This document shows positions 16,928 through 25,887 of a stretch of DNA of 64,000 nucleotides, in pieces. Within the stretch, counting starts at the first letter, position 1; the number at the start of each line of letters is the position of its first letter. A program made the position numbers and the translations under genes. Under the pieces are notes generated by a model that was given only the letters and a program-made list of their open reading frames with translations, made no database searches and was not told the origin of the DNA. Origin of the DNA: Haloplanus sp. GDY1 (GTDB lineage Archaea > Halobacteriota > Halobacteria > Halobacteriales > Haloferacaceae); the NCBI RefSeq assembly GCF_023703775.1, contig NZ_CP098514.1, positions 1,054,001-1,118,000 on the forward strand, given 5' to 3'.

Positions 16928-17854
16928 TCACCGACGGCCGACCCACCGCGCGGCCCGGGCGAGTTCGGCGGCGACGACGTGCCGTTCGAGGAGGGCGACG
17001 CCGGCGACGACGACACAGAAGCCGACGGCCGTCGCGAGCGTGACGGGTTCGCCGAGGAGGAGCCACCCCGTGAGGGCGGCGACGATGGGGACGACGTACG
17101 CCACCAGGTTCGTCCGCACGGGACCGATCCGACGGATGAGCGTGAAGTAGATGGGGTAGGCGGCCGCCGTCGAGGGGAGCGAGACGACGAGCACCGCGAG
17201 GACGAGCGCCGTCGTCGGAGCCGTCCCGGCCACCGATTCGCCGGCCGCGAGGCTCCAGCCGTGGAGGAGGAGGGCGCCGAGGCCCATCGCCCACGCGGTC
17301 AGCGGGATGCTCGACAGCGTCGCGTCGATCCGCCGCATGAGCACGCTCCCGAGGGCGATGATCGCCGCGGCGAGCAGGACGTACAGTTGGCCGACCGTCG
17401 ACCCCGAGGTGAGCGTCTCGGGCGACGGCTGGACGATGACGACGACGCCGACGAGGCCGAGGAGGATGCCGACGACGCCGCGGACGTCGAGTCGCTGGCC
17501 GAGGACGAGGAAGGCCACGGCGGGCGAGAGGATGGGGTTGAGGCCGTACATCACGGACGCGGCGGCGGGAGTGATGGTCCGCTGGCCGAGAAAGAGCAGG
17601 CCGTTGTTCGCGGCGACGATGGTGGCGGCGCCGACGGCGATGGCGGTCAGGTCGGCGCGACTCCGCGGCCGCCACGCGTCGTGGCGCCACGCCGAGTAGG
17701 CGAGGAGGATGGGCGCCGCGATGTCGAACCGGAGGGCGGCGAAGAAGAGCGCCGGGAGCGCGTCCAGTCCGGCCTTGATCGCGACGAACGAACTGCCGAA
17801 CAGTACGCCGAGGAGGACGAAGAGGGCGGCGTTTCGGTAGCGACCGGCGGGCAC
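16928..17854 (-). CDS. EamA/DMT family transporter
   Basis: A full-length (308 residues) drug/metabolite transporter with ten hydrophobic helices in two EamA repeats. The first repeat opens LLGVLFGSSFVAIKAGLDALPALFFAALRF. The second repeat ends LLLGEPVTLATAVGFCVVVAGVALLER. The substrate is unknown. The start is GTG 17854. It is divergent from the methyltransferase gene. Confidence 0.88.
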   Translation of the reverse strand: MPAGRYRNAALFVLLGVLFGSSFVAIKAGLDALPALFFAALRFDIAAPILLAYSAWRHDAWRPRSRADLTAIAVGAATIVAANNGLLFLGQRTITPAAASVMYGLNPILSPAVAFLVLGQRLDVRGVVGILLGLVGVVVIVQPSPETLTSGSTVGQLYVLLAAAIIALGSVLMRRIDATLSSIPLTAWAMGLGALLLHGWSLAAGESVAGTAPTTALVLAVLVVSLPSTAAAYPIYFTLIRRIGPVRTNLVAYVVPIVAALTGWLLLGEPVTLATAVGFCVVVAGVALLERHVVAAELARAARWVGRR

Positions 17855-17946
17855 GACCGATCCTTTTTCGGCGGCGGGGATGGGTGTATCGATCCACGGC
17901 CGTCGGCCCCGACGGGGACTTGTCCCTGGGGCGGCTTCGTGGACCC

Positions 17947-18561
17947 GTGACCGACGACCGAGAGCGCTGGAACGAGAAGTACAGCACGGACGAGGAGTTC
18001 GACCTGCCGGACGACCCGATTCCCGCGCTTGAACGGCGGGTCGACGAACTGCCGACGGGGCGTGCGCTCGACGTCGCGACGGGCACGGGACGGAACGCCC
18101 GGTTTCTCGCCGCCGAGGGGTACGCCGTCGACGCCGTCGACGTCTCCGACGAGGCGCTGGATCGGGCCGCCCGCGCCGCCGAGGCCGCGGGCGTCGAGGG
18201 CGTGACCTGGATCCGGAGCGACGTCGCCGACTTCGAGTTCGAGGCGGGCACCTACGACGTGATCACGGTGAGTTTCTTCGCCGCGCTGGACCTGCTTCCC
18301 GACATCAAGGAGGCGCTGGCGCCCGGGGGCGTCCTGATCTACGAACACCACCTGCGGTCGAGCGACGACGTCGACGTCGGGCCGTCGAGCGACCGCTACA
18401 AGTTCCGGTCGAACGACCTGCTTCGGGCCGCACTCGACCTGACGGTCCTCGAGTACCGGGAGCGGATCCGCCTCGACGCGGCGGGACGGACCCAGGCGGT
18501 GGCGACGCTCGTGGGGCGGAACTCCGCGGGCGGTCGGCAGTCGTATCCGCGAGCCGAGTGA
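17947..18561 (+). CDS. SAM-dependent methyltransferase (TehB-like)
   Basis: A 204-residue class I methyltransferase. The N-terminal RERWNEKYSTDEEF is typical of TehB/small-molecule methyltransferases. SAM motif I is ALDVATGTGRNARFLA (about 41-56), followed by AVDAVDVSDEAL, and motif post-II DVITVSFFAALDLLPDIKEALAPGGVLIYE. The substrate is unknown (thiol, tellurite or small metabolite). GTG 17947 is chosen because an upstream start would add a non-conserved stretch. Confidence 0.82.
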   Translation: MTDDRERWNEKYSTDEEFDLPDDPIPALERRVDELPTGRALDVATGTGRNARFLAAEGYAVDAVDVSDEALDRAARAAEAAGVEGVTWIRSDVADFEFEAGTYDVITVSFFAALDLLPDIKEALAPGGVLIYEHHLRSSDDVDVGPSSDRYKFRSNDLLRAALDLTVLEYRERIRLDAAGRTQAVATLVGRNSAGGRQSYPRAE

Positions 18562-18565
18562 GGGA

Positions 18566-18958
18566 TCACTCGCCGCGTCGGTCCCCGTCCCCGCCCTCGT
18601 ACTCGTGATCGAGGAGCGTGGAGAAGGGAACCGCCTCCAGGACCGCCTCGGCCGTGGCTTCGAGGACGACCGGCGGCGCGACGCCCGCCTCCTCGGCTTC
18701 CACCCACCGGCCGAGGCAGACACACCAGCGGTCGCCGGGTTCCAGCCCCGGGAAGTCGAGGTCCGGACGCGGCGTGGTCAGGTCGTTGCCCCGCGCCCGC
18801 GAGAACTCCAGGAACGCCTCGGTCATGACCGCACAGATCTCGTGGCGCCCGCGGTCGGCGTCGAGGTGGTGACAGCAGCCGTCCCGCAGGTAGCCGGTCT
18901 CGGGGTCGGTACTGCAGGGTTCGAGGTCGGTGCCGAGGGCGTTCGACTCCGTGGGCAT
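18566..18958 (-). CDS. DUF2237 family protein
   Basis: A 130-residue protein with the DUF2237 signature NALGTDLEPCSTDPETGYLRDGCC near the N-terminus, then GNDLTTPRPDLDFPGLEPGDRWCVCLGRWVEA. The conserved cysteines and histidines (CCHH) suggest metal binding. The family function is unknown. It lies 42 nt downstream of the HEAT-repeat gene on the same strand and may share its transcript. Confidence 0.88.
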   Translation of the reverse strand: MPTESNALGTDLEPCSTDPETGYLRDGCCHHLDADRGRHEICAVMTEAFLEFSRARGNDLTTPRPDLDFPGLEPGDRWCVCLGRWVEAEEAGVAPPVVLEATAEAVLEAVPFSTLLDHEYEGGDGDRRGE

Positions 18959-19000
18959 GGGCGGGGTTCGGGGGCCGGAGAGGAGAGCGTTGGGATCGGG

Positions 19001-20233
19001 TCAGGCCGTGCCCTCGACGGCCAGCGCGTCGGCGGCCTGCGAGGCCTCGTGCTGGACGAGGTACGCGCGGTCGTCGGCGTAGTCGGCGGCGGCCGAGAGC
19101 GCGCGTTCGGTGCCGATCTGACGGAGCGCCCACGCGGCCGCCGCGCGGACCTCGTCGTTCTCGTCGTCGGCGAGGGTGTCCGCGAGCGGGTCGACGGCGC
19201 GCGTGTCGCCGATGAGGCCGAGCGCGCGGGCGGCGTAGGGGCGGACCTGCTCGTTCTCGGCGGCGAGTTTGTTCGCGAGCGGGCCGGTGGCCGCCTCGCT
19301 CCCGATCTCGCCGAGCGCCTTGAACGTCACCTTCTGGAGGCCGGGATCGGAGTCGGCGTCGACGTACTCGAGCAGGGTGTCGACGGCGTCCTCGGCGCCC
19401 ATCTTGCCGAGCGCCTTGATGCCGGGCTTGTCGCGCTTGCCGGCGCGCCCGTGCATGGCGTCGAAGGCCGCCTCGTCGTTCATCCGGGTGATCGCCTCCA
19501 GGCAGTGACGCTCCATGAACTCCGACTGGAAGCTGTCGAGCGCGAGCAACACCATCTCGACGTTCCCCCGCTGTTCCCACTCCTTGAGCGCCGCCCACTC
19601 GGGCGGGAAGTCCTTGTAGTGGCCGAGGACGTCGTAGAAGCCCTGAGCACGAAGCTGTTCGTGGGTTTCGAGGTCGTCCCACTCCTCTGCGTCGTCGAGG
19701 CCGGCGGCGAGGTCGTCGGTCGCGGAGAGGAGGTCGTCGATGGTCTCGGCGTCCGCGTCGGCGTCAAGGTCGGCGTCCGCGACGGCCTCGGCGGCCGCGT
19801 CCAGGGCCTCGGCGTCGTCGCCCGAGAGGTCGGCGTCCAGGATCGTCGCCACCTCGTCGACGAAGGCGGCGACGGCCGCGGCGGCCTCGTCCTCGCCGTC
19901 CTCGGTCCACTCGGTGTCCGTGAGGGTATCCCTTGCGGCCTCGACGTCGTCGACGACGTCGCTCGCGTAGGGGCCGCGGGCGGCCGCCAGTTCGTCGCGC
20001 AGATCGTCGAGGCGGGCGTCGAGTTCCTCGCGGGGATCCTCGGCGTCCTCCTCGTCCTCGTCGGGGGTCGGGAGGTCGGCGGCGTCGAGGTCCTCAGCGA
20101 TGCCGTCGAGCGTCTCCTCCACGTCGTCGAGGTCGGCTTCCGTCTCGGCGGCGTCGAGGTCCTCGGCGGCCGCGTCGAGGCGGGAGTCGAGGGTCTCGGC
20201 CGGCAGGTCGGTCTCGTCGTCCCCGTCGGTCAT
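19001..20233 (-). CDS. HEAT-repeat protein with acidic N-terminal half
   Basis: A 410-residue cytosolic protein. The N-terminal half (about 1-190) is extremely acidic and helical (long Asp/Glu/Ala stretches). The C-terminal half holds HEAT/PBS-lyase repeats about 31-33 residues long, e.g. PGIKALGKMGAEDAVDTLLEY, LQKVTFKALGEIGSEAATGPL, VRPYAARALGLIGDTRAVDPL and VRAAAAWALRQIGTERAL. Such repeats usually serve as protein-binding scaffolds. ATG 20233 is chosen since a CTCTTTTGAG box is centred about 27 nt upstream. Confidence 0.8.
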   Translation of the reverse strand: MTDGDDETDLPAETLDSRLDAAAEDLDAAETEADLDDVEETLDGIAEDLDAADLPTPDEDEEDAEDPREELDARLDDLRDELAAARGPYASDVVDDVEAARDTLTDTEWTEDGEDEAAAAVAAFVDEVATILDADLSGDDAEALDAAAEAVADADLDADADAETIDDLLSATDDLAAGLDDAEEWDDLETHEQLRAQGFYDVLGHYKDFPPEWAALKEWEQRGNVEMVLLALDSFQSEFMERHCLEAITRMNDEAAFDAMHGRAGKRDKPGIKALGKMGAEDAVDTLLEYVDADSDPGLQKVTFKALGEIGSEAATGPLANKLAAENEQVRPYAARALGLIGDTRAVDPLADTLADDENDEVRAAAAWALRQIGTERALSAAADYADDRAYLVQHEASQAADALAVEGTA

Positions 20234-20317
20234 ACGGACACACTCCGTGTGACTCTCAAAAGAGCGTTTCCATTCCCGGCAGGCGGCACCCGGTCGGGCC
20301 ACCGGCGGGCCGTCGAC

Positions 20318-21733
20318 TCAGGACGAGGGCCTGACGTTCAGGTTGTTGCGGAGCAGGTTCTCCGGATCGTACCGCGCCTTGATCGACGCGAGTCGGTCGA
20401 GGTTGTCGCCGTACGCCATCCGGGACCGCTCGTCCCCGTCGACGAAGCCGGGGAAGCCGGGGTAGAACCCCTCCAGCGTCGCGTCCGAGCCCCGGAGGTC
20501 GCGCCAGGTCGACTCGGCCCACGCCAGGTGCGCCTCGTCCGCACCGGGGTCACGCCACCCGGCCTCGACGGAGACGAGAAACTCCGCGTCCCGCCACGCG
20601 TAGGCGGTCGCGTCCAAGGGGACGTCGCTCACCGCACCGCCGAGATGCCACACCGTCACGGACGACTCGGCTCCCGGTGCCGTTCCGCCGGCCGTCGCGA
20701 CGCGCTCGATCAGGTCGTCCGTCAGTTCGTCGGCGTACAGCGAGTGCCACGAGTAGCGGTTCCCGGTCGGGAACAGTTCGGTCGCGATGTCGTGAACAGC
20801 CACGAACGGCAGCCGACCGCTCAGGTCCATCGCCGGGTCCCCCGCCTCCCGGAGGGGACGGAGCGCCGCCTCGCCGTCGCCGGGGTCGCCGGCGTAGACG
20901 GCGTAGAACATCACGATCGGCGCGCCGTGAAACTCCGCCGGAACGAACGGGAGGGACGGGACGAACGTTCGGAGGGCCATCGACGTCACCGCGTCGGGCG
21001 CCTCGGCGACGAACGCGCGGTAGCGGCGGAACAGGCGGGCGGTGGTCTCGTCGTCGGGCGCGGGGTACGCGACCTGTGCGACCGCGACCTCCGGACCGAG
21101 TTCGAAACACTCGAACTCGAAACGCGTCACGACCCCGACGTTGGCACCGCCACCCCGGACGGCCCAGAACAGGTCCGGGTTCGCCGCGTCGCTGGCGGTC
21201 AGCACGTCCCCGTCGACGGTGACGAGTTCGACCGAACGGAGGGCGTCGACGCCGAGGCCGTGTGCCCGTCGGACCCAGCCGATGCCACCGCCGAGCGTCG
21301 ATCCGGCTACGCCGTTGTGCGAGGCGCTCCCGCAGGGGATCGCGAGACCGTGTTCCTGTGTCGCCGTGAGAACGTCGCCGACGCGACAGCCGGGGCCGAC
21401 ACGGACCGTCCGGGCCTCGACGTCGAGGTCGACGGCCGTCATGTCCGAGAGGTCGACCACGACCGCACCGTCGACCACGGCGCTACCGGTGACGTGGTGA
21501 CCGCCACCACGGACCGACAGCGGCAGGTCGCGTTCGCGAGCGAATCGGATCGCCGCCGCGACGTCGGCGCTGGAGGCCACGCGTGCGATCGCGACCGGAA
21601 AGCGGTCGATTCGACCGTTCCAGACGGTTCGGGCGGCGTGATACGCGTCGTCTCCGGGGCCGACGACGTCGCCGGCGACGTCGTCTCGGAGGTCGGTGGC
21701 GATCGACGGGTCGAGTGTATCGAAAGTTGACAT
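20318..21733 (-). CDS. FAD-linked oxidoreductase, berberine-bridge-enzyme type
   Basis: A 471-residue flavoprotein. The N-terminal PCMH-type FAD domain has VRGGGHHVTGSAVVDGAVVVDLS, whose histidine is the usual covalent FAD site. It also has GVAGSTLGGGIGWVRRAHGLGVDALRSVELVTVDG. The C-terminal BBE motif is YGDNLDRLASIKARYDPENLLRNN. The usual second (cysteinyl) FAD attachment motif is not evident. The family oxidises alcohols or sugars and passes electrons to oxygen; the substrate here is not known. The promoter and leader carry AT-rich DNA and a hairpin. Confidence 0.87.
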   Translation of the reverse strand: MSTFDTLDPSIATDLRDDVAGDVVGPGDDAYHAARTVWNGRIDRFPVAIARVASSADVAAAIRFARERDLPLSVRGGGHHVTGSAVVDGAVVVDLSDMTAVDLDVEARTVRVGPGCRVGDVLTATQEHGLAIPCGSASHNGVAGSTLGGGIGWVRRAHGLGVDALRSVELVTVDGDVLTASDAANPDLFWAVRGGGANVGVVTRFEFECFELGPEVAVAQVAYPAPDDETTARLFRRYRAFVAEAPDAVTSMALRTFVPSLPFVPAEFHGAPIVMFYAVYAGDPGDGEAALRPLREAGDPAMDLSGRLPFVAVHDIATELFPTGNRYSWHSLYADELTDDLIERVATAGGTAPGAESSVTVWHLGGAVSDVPLDATAYAWRDAEFLVSVEAGWRDPGADEAHLAWAESTWRDLRGSDATLEGFYPGFPGFVDGDERSRMAYGDNLDRLASIKARYDPENLLRNNLNVRPSS

Positions 21734-21738
21734 CGTGC

Positions 21739-21766
21739 GTTCCGTTCCGTTCCGGGATTCGGAACG
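21739..21766 (-). repeat. GTTCC triplet repeat and inverted repeat in oxidoreductase leader
   Basis: GTTCC is repeated three times in tandem (21739-21753). CGTTCCG (21748-21754) forms a perfect 7-bp inverted repeat with CGGAACG (21760-21766). The element lies between the TATA-like box and ATG 21733, so it would be in the 5' leader or around the transcription start. It could be a regulator site or an RNA hairpin. Confidence 0.4.
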
Positions 21767-21789
21767 GTCGGTCGTAAAATGTAGTCCAT

Positions 21790-21808
21790 CTATTTAATTA
21801 TATATGAC
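21790..21808. promoter_or_regulatory. AT-rich promoter of the FAD oxidoreductase gene
   Basis: A run of 17 A/T-only or nearly A/T-only bases (around 21791-21806) in a 70% G+C region. On the minus strand ATTAAATAGA is a good TATA box, giving a transcription start near 21768 and a leader of about 34 nt. The divergent surface-protein gene has its own weaker box (CATTATCG, about 21878-21885). Confidence 0.5.
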
Positions 21809-21905
21809 ATTCGGTGCTCGTCCGGCGCGCGCCGGCGCCCGATCCGGAACGTCGCGGGACGGTGGCGAGACAAGACCCATTATCGGGGACTGCGTAGGGA
21901 CGCGT

Positions 21906-22844
21906 ATGCGATCCGACCCACCCCGCGCGGTTCTCGCGACCCTCCTCGCCTGCCTCCTCGTCGTGGGGGCCGTCGCCGGCCTCGCCGCCGCCGCCGAGGA
22001 GCCCCGGGAGGAGCCGGCCGACACGAGCCCGCCCGTCCGGGTGTACGTCAGCGAGACGCTCGACGTCTCGGACGTGCAACTCACCGGCGGCGGGACGATC
22101 GGTACCGAGCAGACGACGTTCGTCTCGACGACCGGCGACAACGTGTTCACCGTCACCCCGGAGCGCGCAGACTTCGGCGGCGTCGATCCGGGGTCGTACG
22201 ACGCCGACACCGACGACGACGACGAGCCCGAACTGGTGGTCGTCCGCCCGCGGATCACCGACTTCGACGTGCGCAACGAGCGCGGCGTCGACATCGCGGG
22301 CGACACCCTCCCGGCCGACGACTTCGAGGAGGTCCGCATCACGGTCGAGTACAACTTCGCCGACGCCGACCGCCTCGACGTGACCGTCGAGAGCCCCGAC
22401 GGGATCGACCTGGCGGGCGACGCGGTCATCACGGAGAGCGGCGGCAGCGTCACCGTCGACACGAGCAGTGCCGACCCCGGAACGTACCGGATCACCGTCG
22501 AGGGGAGCGACATCGAGGCGGGGTCGGCGACGACCGAGGTGACCGTCGCCGGCGGCGCCACCGCGACGCCGGAACCCACCGCCACCGCCACCGCCACCGC
22601 CACGCCCACGCCGACTCCCGAACCAACGGCGACGCCGACCCCCGACCCGACGGCGACGCCGGAGCCCACCGCCACGCCGACCCCGGCTCCCGAACCCACC
22701 GTCACCGCCACGCCGGCGCCGACCGCCGAACCTACCGCCACCGCCACGCCCACGCCGACCGAATCCGCGGGTGACGGGTTCGGCGCCGTCGTCGCCGTCC
22801 TCGCCCTCCTGGCGGCCGCGGCGGTGCCGCGACGGCGCGACTGA
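21906..22844 (+). CDS. Secreted protein with Thr/Pro stalk and sorting-type C-terminus
   Basis: A 312-residue exported protein. A signal sequence (AVLATLLACLLVVGAVAGLAAAA) begins near residue 7. The body (about 35-215) is an acidic beta-rich domain. A 60-residue Thr/Pro/Ala stalk follows (TATPEPTATATATATPTPTP and onward), a likely O-glycosylated spacer. The end, DGFGAVVAVLALLAAAAVPRRR, resembles the PGF-CTERM signal handled by archaeosortase A, though with DGF rather than PGF. It is probably anchored in the S-layer. ATG 21906 is chosen because the signal peptide begins there. Confidence 0.78.
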   Translation: MRSDPPRAVLATLLACLLVVGAVAGLAAAAEEPREEPADTSPPVRVYVSETLDVSDVQLTGGGTIGTEQTTFVSTTGDNVFTVTPERADFGGVDPGSYDADTDDDDEPELVVVRPRITDFDVRNERGVDIAGDTLPADDFEEVRITVEYNFADADRLDVTVESPDGIDLAGDAVITESGGSVTVDTSSADPGTYRITVEGSDIEAGSATTEVTVAGGATATPEPTATATATATPTPTPEPTATPTPDPTATPEPTATPTPAPEPTVTATPAPTAEPTATATPTPTESAGDGFGAVVAVLALLAAAAVPRRRD

Positions 22845-22873
22845 TATAAGCGCCTCCGGACCGACGTTCGGCC

Positions 22874-23482
22874 ATGAGCCGCGACGAGGACGAAGAACTG
22901 GTGGACCTGCTGTCGGAGCTAGAGCGGACGCTCGCCGACCTCCGGGCGGCCGTCGGCGAGGACGTGCGCGAGCGCGGACGTCGGCGGGGAGACGGCGCCG
23001 TCCCGCGGCGCCGGCCGCCGACACCGGGCGAACTCCTCCGATTCACCGAGGAGTACACGATTCCGACGCTGATCGCCCTGCTCGAAGCGACGGTCCAGTC
23101 GCTGGAACTGCTGCGCGCGGTCCTCCGTCTCGCGGGGCCGCGGCCGACGGAGGGCCGCCTCCGGGAGCGACTGTCGTCGTCGGACGGCCCCGAGGTGACG
23201 ACGCTCCGGGAGGCCCTCGCCGACCTGCGGGGAGCCCTCACCGACGCCGACCTCCCGGAGGAGTCGGCGGCGGGGTCGATCCTCGCCGATGCCCGGTCGC
23301 TGACGGCCGAAATCGACGAGCGACTGGCGGCGGTCGACGACGGGGCGGAGAGCGGGCGGAGCGGGGGACGGACGGCGGACGACCGGGGCGTCGACATCGA
23401 CGTCCGGGAGGAACCCGTCGACGTGGAATCGGAGCTGACGTCGATCAAGGAGTCGATGGAGGAAGACGGAGAGGAGGAGTGA
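22874..23482 (+). CDS. Haloarchaeal conserved protein of unknown function
   Basis: A 202-residue, helical, acidic cytosolic protein. The N-terminal ELVDLLSELERTLADLRAAVGED suggests a coiled helix. The middle GELLRFTEEYTIPTLIALLEATVQSLELLRAVLRLAGP (about 52-90) is a conserved-looking helical block with one hydrophobic stretch. The C-terminus is Glu/Asp rich. I recognise no functional domain. A GATATAAG box overlaps the previous stop codon and sits about 27 nt before ATG 22874, so it has its own leaderless promoter. Confidence 0.7.
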   Translation: MSRDEDEELVDLLSELERTLADLRAAVGEDVRERGRRRGDGAVPRRRPPTPGELLRFTEEYTIPTLIALLEATVQSLELLRAVLRLAGPRPTEGRLRERLSSSDGPEVTTLREALADLRGALTDADLPEESAAGSILADARSLTAEIDERLAAVDDGAESGRSGGRTADDRGVDIDVREEPVDVESELTSIKESMEEDGEEE

Positions 23483-23515
23483 GCGTCGCCCGGGGGCGAC
23501 GGGTGGAGATGTCGT

Positions 23516-23764
23516 CTACGACGCGGCGACGTACTCGTCGTCGATGCGGTCGATCAGGCCCCGATCCGACAGGGTGTCGAGGACGGGGAAGAGGCTGATC
23601 TTCCGGATGTCGAGCGACGACTGGAGTTCGTCGACCGTGACGCCGTCGGAGACGGTGACGAAGAGGTACACGAGCTTCGAGTCGGCGGCGGTGAGTTCGT
23701 CCGGAACGTCCAGGCTGTCGGTGGTCGGGGCGATCGTCGCGTTCGCGCTCAGGTTCGTACTCAT
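23516..23764 (-). CDS. Small HTH (TrmB/MarR-like) protein beside the PHA genes
   Basis: An 82-residue protein that is essentially one winged helix-turn-helix: DELTAADSKLVYLFVTVSDGVTVDELQSSLDIRKISLFPVLDTLSDRGLIDRIDDEYV. It has no effector domain. It lies just downstream of phaC on the same strand, but with its own AT-rich promoter (TTATTACTTA, about 27-30 nt before ATG 23764). A role in PHA regulation is an inference from position only. Confidence 0.75.
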   Translation of the reverse strand: MSTNLSANATIAPTTDSLDVPDELTAADSKLVYLFVTVSDGVTVDELQSSLDIRKISLFPVLDTLSDRGLIDRIDDEYVAAS

Positions 23765-23880
23765 GATCTACCCGAAATGTCCACCTTCTAAGTAATAAAC
23801 CCTTCCAATATATGCACCATACTCTCGATATCCCTTATATGTAATTATATGTCCTCCGATAGTTCACGTTCGTTAATGTT
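23765..23880. promoter_or_regulatory. AT-rich spacer with TTATATGT direct repeats
   Basis: This spacer between phaC and the small HTH gene is much richer in A+T than its surroundings. It contains the HTH gene promoter and an exact direct repeat, TTATATGT at 23835-23842 and 23845-23852, with a 10-bp period (one helical turn). Helical phasing suits a small dimeric regulator, and the adjacent HTH protein is the obvious candidate. No clear terminator hairpin for phaC is seen. Confidence 0.4.
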
Positions 23881-23936
23881 CGATGCAGAATCATGACCCG
23901 GAGAGGGATGGGTCCGGGAGCGGATCGCGCCGGCCG

Positions 23937-25310
23937 CTACGCGGTGCGTTCGGTCGCCGCGTCGATCCACCGGCGGATGCGTCCCTCGTCGATGCCGCTG
24001 TCGGCCGACAGCGTCGCGGCGTCGGCGTCGGCGAGGGCCTCGACGGAGTCGACGCCGGCGTCGTGCAGGCGCTCGGCGTACGCCGGGCCGATGCCGTCGA
24101 GTTCCTGCAGATCGGTGCCGGCGACGTCCGCCTCGGTCGTCTCGACGTCCTCGGCGACGGCGGCGTCGGGGGTGTCGGACTCGGGCGCCTCGTCCGCCGT
24201 CCCGGAGTCCGCGTCCGCCTCGTCCACGGAGCGCTCGGCGAACCACTCGGCCACCTCGGGCCAGAGGTGTTCGTGGGTGGAACTCGACACCGAGAGGCCG
24301 ATGTGGCCCGTCGAGAACTCCATGATCTCGGTGTCGTCGCTGGCGACCGCCTCGTTGAAGGGCTTGCTCGCCTCCGGGGGGATGAGGTGGTCGTACTCGC
24401 CGATCACCTGCAACACGGGCATCGTGACGTCGTCGAGGTCGACCCGCTCGCCGTCCAGTTCGAGTTCGTTGCGGTAGAGCTTGTTGTCCTGATAGACGTC
24501 TTCGAGGAACTGCCGGTAGGCGGCCCCGGGGACGTCGATGGGGTCGTTGAGCCACCTCTCCATCCGGGCGAAGTTCTCCACGAAGTCGTCGTCGTCGATG
24601 TTGTCGTAGAGGTTGCCGTACTTCGTGACGTAGTTGTGAACCGGGTCCATCAGCGCGAACCCGACGTCGAGGAACTCGGCGGGCACGTTGCCGAACGTCT
24701 CGGTGATGGTGCCGGGGCTGAAGAAGTCCTCGTCGCCCCACATCTCGAGGATGCCGCCGGTACCGTCGAAACAGAGGCCGGCAGCCATGAGCCCGAGGTT
24801 TCGGACCTTCTCGGGGTGGAGCGCGGCGTACATGACGCTCATCGTGCCGCCCATGCAGTAGCCGAGGACGTTGATCGACTCCTGTCCCGAGCGCTCGCGC
24901 ACCTCGTCGACGCAGTTGTCGATGTAGCGGTTGACGTAGTCGTGCAGCGACAGGGACGTATCGAGTTCGGAGGGCTCGCCCCAGTCGATCAGGTAGACGT
25001 CGAAGCCGGCTTCGAGCATCCGCCGAACGACGCTCCGATCCGGCTGGAGGTCGAGGATGTACGGCCGGTTGATGAGCGCGTAGACGAAGAGGAGGGGGAC
25101 GTCGTGGCGCTCCTCCTCGGGCACCAGCGGCTCGTAGTGGTGGAGTTCGAGCTTGTTCTCGCGGTAGACGACCTCGCTGGGCGTCCCCCCGACCTCCACC
25201 TCGGCCATCGTCTCCAGGCCGTCCGGGATGGCGCCGACGGACTCGGTGTCGGCGGCGGCGCGCTCCCAGAGGTCGCGCTGGACGTCCAGGGGGAAGGTGA
25301 AGGGGTTCAT
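23937..25310 (-). CDS. phaC: PHA synthase catalytic subunit (class III, haloarchaeal)
   Basis: Polymerises (R)-3-hydroxyacyl-CoA into polyhydroxyalkanoate at the granule surface, together with PhaE. The 457-residue alpha/beta hydrolase has the lipase-like box GYCMGG with the nucleophile Cys152, Asp307 in GEYDHLIPP and His336 in TGHIGL. After an acidic linker (about 350-405), the C-terminus has a helix-hairpin-helix/DUF4332-like domain, [20 protein letters not shown], absent from bacterial class III PhaC. ATG 25310 lies in an ATGA overlap with phaE. Longer upstream extensions run into phaE and were rejected. Confidence 0.95.
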   Translation of the reverse strand: MNPFTFPLDVQRDLWERAAADTESVGAIPDGLETMAEVEVGGTPSEVVYRENKLELHHYEPLVPEEERHDVPLLFVYALINRPYILDLQPDRSVVRRMLEAGFDVYLIDWGEPSELDTSLSLHDYVNRYIDNCVDEVRERSGQESINVLGYCMGGTMSVMYAALHPEKVRNLGLMAAGLCFDGTGGILEMWGDEDFFSPGTITETFGNVPAEFLDVGFALMDPVHNYVTKYGNLYDNIDDDDFVENFARMERWLNDPIDVPGAAYRQFLEDVYQDNKLYRNELELDGERVDLDDVTMPVLQVIGEYDHLIPPEASKPFNEAVASDDTEIMEFSTGHIGLSVSSSTHEHLWPEVAEWFAERSVDEADADSGTADEAPESDTPDAAVAEDVETTEADVAGTDLQELDGIGPAYAERLHDAGVDSVEALADADAATLSADSGIDEGRIRRWIDAATERTA

Positions 25311-25849
25311 TGCTGGTCGAGCAACCGATCGAGCTTCTGCTCGATGGAGTGCTGGCGGCGTTCGAGTTCGACGAGCCGTTCGCCCACCTCGCGAACGTCG
25401 CCGACCGTCGCGAAGTTGAGGGCGTGGAGCGTCTCCTCGGACGCCTCGTCGATGGTCTGGCGCATGTCCATCGCCTCCTCGACGGTCTGGCCCGTCGCCG
25501 CCGCGAAGGCGGTGGTCGTCATCATCTCCTTGAACGCCTCGTTGGCCGAGGAGAGCCAGATGTCGCGGAACTCCTCCGGTTCGACGTCCTCGCCCTGCAT
25601 GGCGCTTCCCATGCGTTCGAAGGACGTCTCGGCGGCGTCCATCCACGCCTCGTAAGCGCGCATCGATCCCTCGTAGCCCTCCTGAATCCGCTCCTCGGAG
25701 AGGTTGTCCTCCATCGAATCCATCCAGGATTCGAGAAACGCCGACTGGGCGTCGAGGTTGCGGTCGAGGGCGTTCATATACGTCTCGGTCATGCGTTCGA
25801 GGAACGCGTCCATCTGTCCGTCGAACGTACCGCTGGCATCGTTGGTCAT
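25307..25849 (-). CDS. phaE: PHA synthase subunit PhaE
   Basis: The 180-residue helical partner needed for PhaC activity in haloarchaea. The helical, Met/Glu/Trp-rich sequence ([53 protein letters not shown]) and the closing leucine-zipper-like [22 protein letters not shown] match haloarchaeal PhaE. That family is shorter than bacterial PhaE. It is translationally coupled to phaC (4-nt overlap) and follows phaP by 38 nt. Confidence 0.92.
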   Translation of the reverse strand: MTNDASGTFDGQMDAFLERMTETYMNALDRNLDAQSAFLESWMDSMEDNLSEERIQEGYEGSMRAYEAWMDAAETSFERMGSAMQGEDVEPEEFRDIWLSSANEAFKEMMTTTAFAAATGQTVEEAMDMRQTIDEASEETLHALNFATVGDVREVGERLVELERRQHSIEQKLDRLLDQQ

Positions 25850-25887
25850 CGTATGTAAATAGGGGGTCGGGGTGGAATAGGCTCCGG

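Noticed and set aside
22560-22760. Short-period repeat of ACC/GCC/CCG codons as a CRISPR or satellite
   Set aside because: The repeat is imperfect and stays in frame as a Thr/Pro/Ala stalk of a surface protein.
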